From NCBI RefSeq assembly GCF_016428595.1, contig NZ_JAELVQ010000012.1, positions 1 through 64,000 of the forward strand: a stretch of 64,000 nucleotides of DNA, in the 5' to 3' direction. This DNA comes from Snuella sedimenti. GTDB lineage: Bacteria; Bacteroidota; Bacteroidia; Flavobacteriales; Flavobacteriaceae. Below, one piece after another: positions 45,782 through 53,559 of this stretch. The notes beneath the pieces were generated by a model, which worked only from the letters and a program-made list of their open reading frames with translations, was not told the DNA's origin and did no database searches. Position 1 is the first letter of the stretch. Each line of letters begins with the position of its first letter. Both the position numbers and the translations under genes were made by a program.

Positions 45782-47251
45782 ATGTTTCGACCAGGTTTGG
45801 CCTTACTTGTGTTATTGTGCGTGGCTTGTGCTAATATTAACTGCTCTAATAAGATTCCGGAACAAATAAAACCGAATGTTTTATTACTGTTAATGGATGA
45901 TCTGCGTCCAGAGTTAGGAACCTATGGAAGGGATAAGATCCATTCGCCAAATATGGACAAGTTGGCTTCAATGGGCATCCAGTTTGATAATGCGTATTGC
46001 AATGTGCCTGTTTGCGGGGCTTCAAGAGCCAGTATGTTAACGGGGATGTTACCCACAAAAAATAGATTTCTCGACTATAATACATTTGTAGAAAAGGAAA
46101 CACCACAGGCCATTACACTGCCTCAATTGTTTAGGCAACACGGTTATACAACCATTTCAAATGGCAAAATTTACCATCACTTAGACGACAGAGAAACCGA
46201 CTGGGATGAGGTCTGGCGTCCTTATGCCTTTGATGCCAACAATCAAGGACTATCGCCGACCGATTACTGGCAATCGCTATGGAAAGACTATCAGGAGCCT
46301 GTCAATAAAGATATATATATGAAAACCAATACAGGTCCGGCCTATGAAAATGCCAAGGTGACTGATTCGGTTTATATTGATGGAAGGCTTGCCCAAAAGG
46401 TAATTCGCGATATTAGGAGGTTGAAGGGAAGTGAAAAGCCATTCCTTTTGACAGCTGGTTTTATTAGTAACCACTTACCGTTTAATGCCCCTAAAACATA
46501 TTGGGATTATTATAATAGGGATAGTATTAAACAACCCTATAATAATTACGTTCCGAAAAATGCACCTAAAATGTCTATTAGCAATTGGCCGGAAATGAGA
46601 GCCTATTCTAACATTCCGAAAACGGGACAGGTGAGCGATTCGCTAGCCATAGATCTTATTCACGGTTACTATGCAACAGTGAGCTATGTGGATGCTCTTA
46701 TTGGAAATATCCTGGAAGAATTAAAAGTGCAGGAGCTTGATACTAATACCATCGTGGTATTGGTAGCAGATCATGGCTATAATTTACAGGAACATACCCA
46801 ATGGGCTAAGTTTACTAATTATACCACTTCAACCCGGGTGCCACTAATAATATATGATCCAAGATTTAAGATAAAAGGGGGCGTTACGCATGCCTTAACC
46901 GAACTGGTTGATATCTATCCAACCTTATCCGAGCTTTGCGGTTTAGAGCCTCCAAAAGAGCAATTGTCTGGTCAAAGTTTGGTGCCCGTATTAAACCATC
47001 CCGAACAAAGAGGTAAAGACCATATTTTAATTAAGAAAGGGAACGGTTTTACCATAAAAACAAAAGATTATTGTTATACAGAGTACATCAATAGCAAGGA
47101 TGATAGTGTCATTGACTCGATGTTGTATGACCATAGAAACGATATGGATGAAAACGAAAATGTGGTGCGTTATCCCGAATATAAGTCTGTGGTCACGCGA
47201 TTACATAGCATTTTACATACAAATTACAAAAGCAACATCACAGGCGATTAA
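45782..47251 (+). CDS. Sulfatase 6 (iduronate-2-sulfatase-like, lipoprotein)
   Basis: This 489-aa sulfatase of the same general type as sulfatase 2 has LLLMDDLRPELGTYG, then CGASRASMLTG with Cys78, NGKIYHH, and VADHGYNLQEHTQWAK. The formylglycine motif is C-x-A-S-R rather than C-x-P-S-R; Ala at that position is accepted by known activating enzymes. The signal peptide contains a lipobox region (LLCVACANINC). It is followed by 250 bp holding a degraded C-terminal piece of another sulfatase, then sulfatase 7. Confidence 0.93.
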   Translation: MFRPGLALLVLLCVACANINCSNKIPEQIKPNVLLLLMDDLRPELGTYGRDKIHSPNMDKLASMGIQFDNAYCNVPVCGASRASMLTGMLPTKNRFLDYNTFVEKETPQAITLPQLFRQHGYTTISNGKIYHHLDDRETDWDEVWRPYAFDANNQGLSPTDYWQSLWKDYQEPVNKDIYMKTNTGPAYENAKVTDSVYIDGRLAQKVIRDIRRLKGSEKPFLLTAGFISNHLPFNAPKTYWDYYNRDSIKQPYNNYVPKNAPKMSISNWPEMRAYSNIPKTGQVSDSLAIDLIHGYYATVSYVDALIGNILEELKVQELDTNTIVVLVADHGYNLQEHTQWAKFTNYTTSTRVPLIIYDPRFKIKGGVTHALTELVDIYPTLSELCGLEPPKEQLSGQSLVPVLNHPEQRGKDHILIKKGNGFTIKTKDYCYTEYINSKDDSVIDSMLYDHRNDMDENENVVRYPEYKSVVTRLHSILHTNYKSNITGD

Positions 47252-47287
47252 ACTATTGCTATATGGTCGTAATGGTTTAATTGTTAA

Positions 47288-47509
47288 GATAAAATAATAG
47301 GATTTTTACTTAATATAAAAGAAGATCCCTCAGAGAAGAATAATCTGTTTTATAATGCATCGTTTGATCATATAAAGGAAATGCTTTCAAAAGCATTAAA
47401 TGATATTATTTTAAATGGAAGAAGTACGGATGGTAAAAAATTAGATAATCAAGGCGATAAAATTTGGAAAGAACTGTTTTGGCTGAAACCTCAAAAACAA
47501 CAACCATGA
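47288..47509 (+). pseudogene. Remnant of a further sulfatase (C-terminal fragment)
   Basis: The frame read from 47288 to the TGA at 47507 encodes about 73 residues including NIKEDPSEKNNL, HIKEMLSKALNDIILNGRST, DGKKL and IWKELFW. These match the usual C-terminal tail of type I sulfatases (LYNLKEDPSEKNNL ... GRSTPG ... W). No catalytic domain remains, and stop codons lie just upstream in this frame. It is therefore a leftover of a deleted or recombined sulfatase gene. Its end overlaps the ATG of the next sulfatase by 4 bp, a spacing typical of former operon neighbours. Confidence 0.75.
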
Positions 47510-48939
47510 AAAGAATAGTATTTATAATCACCTCCTTTGTAATAATGCAATCCTCTTTAGTTTTGGGGCAAGATTCGATAGAAGACAATAAACAACCGAA
47601 TATATTATTTATTCTGGCAGACGATTTAGGGATTAATGCCCTGAATTGTTATGGTAATTCTTTTGTAGAGTCCCCTAACATAGACCAATTGTACGCGGAA
47701 GGTATGCATTTTACAAATGGCTACGCTTCCGACCCTACCTGTGCTCCTTCGAGAGCTACTATCCTGTCTGGTCAGTATATACCCAGGCATAGAGTATACA
47801 GGGTGGCCGATCGATACATAAATGATAAAAAGACCCTACATGCAATGAAATATCTGCCTCCTGCTATCAATGCGGTAAAAGGGAGTGGAAGCGGCTTGGG
47901 ACTTGAAAAGGTCACTATCGCCGAAGCACTGAAAGCCAATGGCTATGCAACGGCTGCTTTTGGAAAGTGGCATTTAGGTAAAAAGCAATTACAAATTAAG
48001 AATCAAGGGTTTGATGAAGGCTTTGAGATCTTAGGGCATTATAATTTTAAAACCTCACCCGAACAGAAGAATTTAGATTCCTCATTATACGCGTCAGATC
48101 TGGTAACAGAAAGAACGATCGATTTTATAAAACGTTCAGCAGCAAAAGATCAACCGTTCTTTGCCTATGTGCCGTACTATCTGGTGCATAAACCCCTGGA
48201 ACCAAAACCGGAAGATTTGGAATATGTCAAAGCCCGATATAAAGGAAATAATCAAGTAGGAAAGGACGAAATCAGTGTGTTGGCAATGATAAAAGCATTG
48301 GATGACATTGTAGGAATATTGATGAACGCACTAAAAGACCTAAATATCGAAGATAATACCATAGTAGTGTTCACTTCCGATAACGGACATTATAAAACGG
48401 AGAGCAATATTTTTACCAAGCCTTATCGTGGTGTAAAAGGGCAAACGCTCGAAGGCGGTATCCGTGTACCTTATATTTTTAAGTGGAAGCATAAAATTAA
48501 ACCGGGATCCGTATCCGAAGAACCAATTATTAACGTGGATCTGTATCCTACATTTTTAGGATTGGTAAATGCTGAAGCACCAGAAAATTATATTTTAGAT
48601 GGAGAAGATATCAGTCCGGTGCTTTTGGGTAATACAACCTCTAACAGTCGGGACGCTTTAATATGGGAATACACTAATTATGCGAATTACAATGTAAAAC
48701 AAAAGACGTTTGCTTCTAAATGGGTAAATGTGATCCAAATGAAGGGGTATAAATTAACAGAAGATGTCGATACCGGTACTTATACACTTTACAATTTAAA
48801 TAAAGATCCTTATGAAACCAAAAACATTGCGACTGAAGCACCCGAAATCCTTCAGGTATTGGTAAAAAGACTGGAACGATGGAAACGAGAAACCGAATAT
48901 GAAGGCCCAAGACCGAATCCGGATTATGAAAAGCGCTAA
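47506..48939 (+). CDS. Sulfatase 7 (S1 family arylsulfatase-like)
   Basis: This 477-aa sulfatase starts at ATG 47506 (MKRIVFIITSFVIMQSSLVL, Sec signal ending LGQ), preferred over a TTG at 47464. Motifs are FILADDLGINALNCYGN, CAPSRATILSG with Cys79 as formylglycine precursor, FGKWHLGKKQ and FTSDNGHYKTES. The Asn in place of His in the SDHG-type motif is common in arylsulfatase A-like enzymes. It overlaps the end of the sulfatase remnant by 4 bp and is followed at once by the TIM-barrel lipoprotein gene. Confidence 0.94.
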   Translation: MKRIVFIITSFVIMQSSLVLGQDSIEDNKQPNILFILADDLGINALNCYGNSFVESPNIDQLYAEGMHFTNGYASDPTCAPSRATILSGQYIPRHRVYRVADRYINDKKTLHAMKYLPPAINAVKGSGSGLGLEKVTIAEALKANGYATAAFGKWHLGKKQLQIKNQGFDEGFEILGHYNFKTSPEQKNLDSSLYASDLVTERTIDFIKRSAAKDQPFFAYVPYYLVHKPLEPKPEDLEYVKARYKGNNQVGKDEISVLAMIKALDDIVGILMNALKDLNIEDNTIVVFTSDNGHYKTESNIFTKPYRGVKGQTLEGGIRVPYIFKWKHKIKPGSVSEEPIINVDLYPTFLGLVNAEAPENYILDGEDISPVLLGNTTSNSRDALIWEYTNYANYNVKQKTFASKWVNVIQMKGYKLTEDVDTGTYTLYNLNKDPYETKNIATEAPEILQVLVKRLERWKRETEYEGPRPNPDYEKR

Positions 48940-48940
48940 G

Positions 48941-49819
48941 ATGAAGTCTGTTTATATTATGTTATGCTTGTGTTTGGGGTGTATTGGCTGTAAAGCACCT
49001 GTAGATCATTTTGTTAAAGACAAACATGTTTTTAGGAAAGACAATCTCATACCTTGGTCTATTGTTGGTTTTGATGTAAAAGACAGAACGCCCGACGAGC
49101 GTATAGCCATGTTGGAACGTTTAGGGTATGATCAGTATGCTTATGGAAACAGGCCTAAACACATTTCTACGATGGCATACGAATGGAAACTTGCTAAATC
49201 ACATAATATCACTATCAGGGCAGTTTGGCTCTATGTTAACTTAAATAAGGATCGCCCCAATGCGCTTAAACCGGAAAGCGAGGCTGTTTTTGAAAACCTG
49301 GTAAAGGTGGGGTTAAAAACGCAAATATGGGTCGGCTTCGAACCTACCTATTTTGAAAGTCTAACAGAAGAGGTTCGTTTAAAGCAAGCCGTTGATATGA
49401 TTTCTTATTTATCCGTAAGAGCCTCAAAAATTGGTTGCAAAATTGCACTTTATAATCATGGAGGATGGTTTGGAAATCCTGTAAATCAATTAAAGATCAT
49501 TAGGGCGCTCCCAGATGAAGATATAGGAGTTGTATTTAATTTTCACCACGCACATGATCAGTTGGATGCGTATTCCGAAAATATAAAAATGCTATTGCCC
49601 TATTTATGGTGTGTAAACCTGAACGGAATGAAAAAAGAAGGGCCTAAAATTATCACTATAGGGGCGGGTAACTGTGAAAAAGAAATGATACAACAATTAC
49701 TTGATCTAAATTATTCAGGGCCTTTTGGTATTTTAGGACACGTAAAAGGTAGTGATCCGGAAATTATCTTGGAACAGAACCTGAAGGGCTTATATAGATT
49801 ATTTAACCTTAAGAATTGA
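48941..49819 (+). CDS. TIM-barrel lipoprotein (xylose isomerase-like/sugar phosphate isomerase-epimerase fold)
   Basis: The ATG at 48941 gives MKSVYIMLCLCLGCIGC, a lipoprotein signal, and a 292-aa product; upstream in-frame ATGs overlap the sulfatase gene. The body resembles the AP-endonuclease 2/xylose isomerase-like barrel (IAMLERLGYDQYAYG, IALYNHGGWFGNP, GVVFNFHHAHDQL, FGILGHVKGSDP), with His, Glu and Asp residues placed to bind a metal. Exported members are frequent in Bacteroidota PULs and may isomerise or hydrolyse sugars; catalytic function here is not established. Confidence 0.82.
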   Translation: MKSVYIMLCLCLGCIGCKAPVDHFVKDKHVFRKDNLIPWSIVGFDVKDRTPDERIAMLERLGYDQYAYGNRPKHISTMAYEWKLAKSHNITIRAVWLYVNLNKDRPNALKPESEAVFENLVKVGLKTQIWVGFEPTYFESLTEEVRLKQAVDMISYLSVRASKIGCKIALYNHGGWFGNPVNQLKIIRALPDEDIGVVFNFHHAHDQLDAYSENIKMLLPYLWCVNLNGMKKEGPKIITIGAGNCEKEMIQQLLDLNYSGPFGILGHVKGSDPEIILEQNLKGLYRLFNLKN

Positions 49820-49965
49820 TTTAAGTTACTGCTTTTACGATAAGCAAACTTTATTTGACGGAAATTAAACCTCAATCCGTATTCCTTTTTTCAATTTTAC
49901 AATATCAAAAGCCGTGTTATTTAACGTAAAACGGGTTGGAGCTTTTGTATCACTAACAAAACTAA

Positions 49966-50316
49966 ATGAATATGAGAAAAATTGTAATACTATGTGTATT
50001 GTGTTTCGGGTTTGCCCTTGCAGCATCTGCGCAGTCAGATAAACTAGCCGAAAAGGCAGGTGTTTTGGTGGAAAAATTAAACAAAGACATTGCTTCTGTA
50101 AATCAATCCTTAGCCTTAACAAACAATCAAAAATATCAAATTAAGGACATTCATATTGGACGTTTGAAAGCCTTGAGAGTAGCTAAAAAGGAAGGCTTCA
50201 ATAAGGAAAAAAATCAAGAAATCAATAAGAAATATTACCAACAAATCTTTGGTAATGTATTGACAAAGGAGCAGAAAAAAGTGCTAAGAGAGTTAAAAGG
50301 AAAGGTGACAAAATAG
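49966..50316 (+). CDS. Small exported helical protein, Spy/CpxP-like (LTxxQ type)
   Basis: This 116-aa protein (ATG 49966 or 49972) has a signal peptide ending AASAQS. The mature part is mostly charged helix, with an LTNNQKYQIKDI segment and a late LTKEQKKVLRELKG segment, a pair of LTxxQ-like motifs as in Spy/CpxP periplasmic chaperones. It may guard against aggregation or sense the envelope, but no function is proven. It sits between the TIM-barrel gene and the GH5 gene in the same direction. The preceding 146 bp contains no plus-strand gene. Confidence 0.72.
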   Translation: MNMRKIVILCVLCFGFALAASAQSDKLAEKAGVLVEKLNKDIASVNQSLALTNNQKYQIKDIHIGRLKALRVAKKEGFNKEKNQEINKKYYQQIFGNVLTKEQKKVLRELKGKVTK

Positions 50317-50331
50317 ATTAATAGCGATCAG

Positions 50332-51765
50332 ATGAAGTACTTAACATTTTCCGGATTTATGACGTTTATCGTATTAAATTTTCAATATGCTATGTCTCAG
50401 GTGACCCCAGAGCAAATGGTTGCTAAAATGGGAAGAGGTATAAACCTGGGAAATGTTTTAAGTGCTCCTGTTGAAGGCAATTGGGCGCCAGCCTTAGATC
50501 TTACCTATATACAGGATGTGGCAGCGGCGGGATTTACCACCATTCGAATCCCTATGGATTTTTTTGGAGATCGTACGACGGGTGATACCAGTATATATTC
50601 TAAAACGGTGGGTACTTCGGCTTCGTATACAGGTACTATGTCCGATTACGTAGTTAATAGCACTTATTTGGATAGAGTTGAAGAAGTTATTAATTGGGGG
50701 TTAAACGAAGGACTCGTTGTAGTTTTAGATTTTCATGGAAAAATTCTTAAAGAAGAGTTTTTGTACACTTTTAGTTCAAAAGATAAATGGGCAGCGTATT
50801 ATACTGAACCAACTTCAGCCAAGCGTATAGCGGATAATGAGAAATTTAGGGCTATTTGGACGCAAATTGCAGAACGATTTAAGGACTACTCTTATAATTT
50901 GCTTTTTGAAATTGTCAATGAGCCGTATTTTTTCCTGACCGATGTAGAAATGGATGTGTTAAATGCGGATGTTATAAATATTATCCGAAATTCTGGCAGT
51001 AATAATGTCGATAGAAATATTATCATTACTGGAGGGAGTAAAAATGCTTATGAAGCGCCTTTGCAAATAGATGATGCTGTTATAAATAGTGATAACCATT
51101 TAATAGCAACATTTCACTATTATTGGCCTAGAGCTTTTACAGCATCCTCTGGAGAGAATGATAATGACTTCGATTGGGGTAATACTTCTGATAAATCTGA
51201 AATAGACTCAAATTTTGGAGCCGTACAATCTTGGTCACAGTCTAAAAACATTCCAGTATTTCTTGGAGAATTTGGAGCCGATAACGAAGGCGGATATAAT
51301 TATTCAACCATGACCTATGGAAGCTTTGGTGGACCAGAAAATGCTTCACGTGTAGCATACCATGAGTATCTCGCCGAAAAAGCAATCAGTTTAGGTTTTG
51401 CCTTTACCGCTTGGGATGCTGGTGATGAGGCAAATAAAACCATTTATAAAGTAAGTGACCGAACTTGGGTAGAAGATGTTAAGGATGCTTTATTAGGAAA
51501 CAGTTTAGGTACACCTCGTTTTAAAACTAGCAAAGGGTTTAGGCTTTTTCCAAATCCAGCTTCCACTTTTATAAAGCTAAAAACTGGAAAACCTATAGAT
51601 CATATAGCTTTGGTTGATATTAACGGAAGAATCTTTCCTTTAGATTACAATAATAGCGATCCCTCAATTAAACTCCCTAAAGTAAATAACGGGATGTATA
51701 TATTAAAAACCATTTTTAAAAATGGACAACACAAGAATTCTAAACTATTAATTAATAATCTTTAA
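50332..51765 (+). CDS. Glycoside hydrolase family 5 endo-glycanase, T9SS-secreted
   Basis: This 477-aa protein has a Sec signal (ending AMSQ), a GH5 barrel with MGRGINLGNVLSAPVEGNW at its start, acid/base Glu197 in FEIVNEPYF and nucleophile Glu313 in FLGEFGADN, and a C-terminal type IX secretion sorting domain (FRLFPNPASTFIKLK to the end). It should be an endo-beta-glycanase (cellulase, mannanase or xylanase group) displayed at or released from the cell surface, making the first cuts in the polymer. It starts 15 bp after the small helical protein gene and precedes the CBM-like gene by 10 bp. Confidence 0.92.
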   Translation: MKYLTFSGFMTFIVLNFQYAMSQVTPEQMVAKMGRGINLGNVLSAPVEGNWAPALDLTYIQDVAAAGFTTIRIPMDFFGDRTTGDTSIYSKTVGTSASYTGTMSDYVVNSTYLDRVEEVINWGLNEGLVVVLDFHGKILKEEFLYTFSSKDKWAAYYTEPTSAKRIADNEKFRAIWTQIAERFKDYSYNLLFEIVNEPYFFLTDVEMDVLNADVINIIRNSGSNNVDRNIIITGGSKNAYEAPLQIDDAVINSDNHLIATFHYYWPRAFTASSGENDNDFDWGNTSDKSEIDSNFGAVQSWSQSKNIPVFLGEFGADNEGGYNYSTMTYGSFGGPENASRVAYHEYLAEKAISLGFAFTAWDAGDEANKTIYKVSDRTWVEDVKDALLGNSLGTPRFKTSKGFRLFPNPASTFIKLKTGKPIDHIALVDINGRIFPLDYNNSDPSIKLPKVNNGMYILKTIFKNGQHKNSKLLINNL

Positions 51766-51775
51766 ACTTTAAGTT

Positions 51776-53041
51776 ATGAAAAAAAATACATTGTTATTTG
51801 CATTTATTGCATTTGCTTTTATTGGAAACGCACAGAAAGTGTATGATTTTACGGGGTCTGCAAATCCAGGTAGTTGGGTTGCAGCTGGGAGTGGTACATC
51901 CTTAACACCTTCTGCCGAAGGTTTGGTTTTAGAGTTTAATGCAGGTGTCCCAAGGGTAGACATTACCCGAGCAGCAGATCCTTTTGTAGTGTCTGATGGC
52001 ACGCATATGGTTGTAACACTTATAAACAATAGTGCGGAGGTGGGAAGTTTTTCAGGTTTTTTTGATAAAAATAATGGAAATATGGGGACACAGTTCTTGG
52101 GTTATCAAACAGGGATGATTCAAGCTAATTCACCTGGTTCTGGAGTTGAGGCAACCTATGTGTTCAAATTACAATCGAACAATTACACTAATGACCCTGG
52201 AGATGGCACCCTAAATGATACCGATAATATTGCCAATATGGAATATGTTGGTATTCGTTTTAGACAAGCTGATGGATCAACTAACTTGTCAGGCGATAGT
52301 GCTACAAATGGCAATGTAATAATTAAAAAAATTGAGATCGTTAATGCTGGTATACTTTCTAAAACCAGTTATGATTTTTCAAGTGATAATGCTAGTGGTT
52401 TTGATGGGCTTAATGGAGGGAGTGTCTCTTATACTGGATCAGAACTATCTTTTACCGGGGATGATACAAATACTGCACCTAAGTTTGCTCAACAATTTTT
52501 TAGTATTGATGCTTCAAGTTATCAATATGTGCATGTTGTAGTAGATAACAATACTTCAAATGCAGATCAAATAAAATTTCAATTTGTTGATGGTGCTTCA
52601 GCTACTCAAACCTATGGAAATCAATCCTTAGCATTAGGAGCTTCAACTATAGATATGGATTTAAGTGGAAAAGCAGAATGGACGGCAGACATTACAGATT
52701 GGAGAATAGTATTCTCTAATAGTGGAAGTGCAGCTGTAGATTTGAATCCAATTACCATTTCTAGAATAGTTTTTGACAATTCACCAACTTTAAACATGAA
52801 AAAGTTAGATCAGTTGACGTTTTCATTATATCCTAATCCAACTAGTGAGATATTAAATATTAAAGCTGTAGACAGAATTACCAAAATAAAATTATTTGAT
52901 ATTTCAGGAAAGCAAGTTTTGGAAACAGTTAAACTTAATAACGGTCAGCTAAATATCAGTAATATTAAGAAGGGAGTGTATTTGTTACATATTGAAGATG
53001 CAAACAATAATACAGAAGTAAAAAAGCTTATTGTTTACTAG
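51776..53041 (+). CDS. T9SS-secreted protein with two CBM-like beta-sandwich modules
   Basis: This 421-aa protein has a Sec signal (ending GNAQK), a first beta-rich module at about residues 20-195 (YDFTGSANPGSWVAAGSGTS start), a second at about 198-345 (YDFSSDNASGFDGLNGGSVS start), and a T9SS sorting domain (FSLYPNPTSEILNIK) at the C-terminus. No catalytic motif is recognised. The two modules begin alike and end in similar segments (IIKKIEIVN, ITISRIVFD), which suggests duplicated carbohydrate-binding modules. It follows the GH5 gene by 10 bp and is probably co-secreted with it. The glycan-binding role is inference. Confidence 0.8.
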   Translation: MKKNTLLFAFIAFAFIGNAQKVYDFTGSANPGSWVAAGSGTSLTPSAEGLVLEFNAGVPRVDITRAADPFVVSDGTHMVVTLINNSAEVGSFSGFFDKNNGNMGTQFLGYQTGMIQANSPGSGVEATYVFKLQSNNYTNDPGDGTLNDTDNIANMEYVGIRFRQADGSTNLSGDSATNGNVIIKKIEIVNAGILSKTSYDFSSDNASGFDGLNGGSVSYTGSELSFTGDDTNTAPKFAQQFFSIDASSYQYVHVVVDNNTSNADQIKFQFVDGASATQTYGNQSLALGASTIDMDLSGKAEWTADITDWRIVFSNSGSAAVDLNPITISRIVFDNSPTLNMKKLDQLTFSLYPNPTSEILNIKAVDRITKIKLFDISGKQVLETVKLNNGQLNISNIKKGVYLLHIEDANNNTEVKKLIVY

Positions 53042-53559
53042 TGATTTATCTTGAAGAACGTAATATGGGTATAGAAAAACAACATATCGACTATATGTTT
53101 ATAAAGCCAATCTAATCAAAGACATCATTAATGTTATGGTTTTGAATCAAAAAGGGCTTCTTAATACGCATTGTCAGTGTTCCGTCTAAAATGTCATTAC
53201 TGTGGGAATCGAAGATTCATGAATACGAAGATTTAAGGATGTGGATATATAAATAAAACGGGAATCTAAATGACAGAATTTCGTTTTTTTTTTTACCTAA
53301 AAGGTCTAAATGAAACAGACGAAAATCTTGTGCTTCTGCCTCAAGCGTGTGCTTTTAAAGAAAATATATATTTCTGGAGCAGCAAAAGGAGTCTTCAGGT
53401 TACTATCTATCTTTGGCAAAATTTAAATTGGAAAGGGAATAGTGGTCGTGGTGGTTAAAAATGAGATAACAAGATAGTTAATAACTCCTAATAAGTCCAT
53501 TTTTCAAGATTTGGTAAAATTCCTATTTTGCATCCAAAATTAAAAGCCAATTCGTAATT
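53042..53559. other. 518-bp gap at the right edge of the PUL, no supported gene
   Basis: The stretch between the last PUL gene and topB holds only short open frames (the longest about 62 codons at 53270-53458, with low-complexity start and no recognisable family). No terminator with a good T tract, no tRNA and no exact TAnnTTTG box were found. It may be degraded DNA marking the PUL boundary. Confidence 0.6.

Noticed and set aside
53270-53458. 62-codon open frame in the gap after the PUL
   Set aside because: Low-complexity Phe-rich start, no homology that I recognise, no promoter or neighbours supporting a gene.
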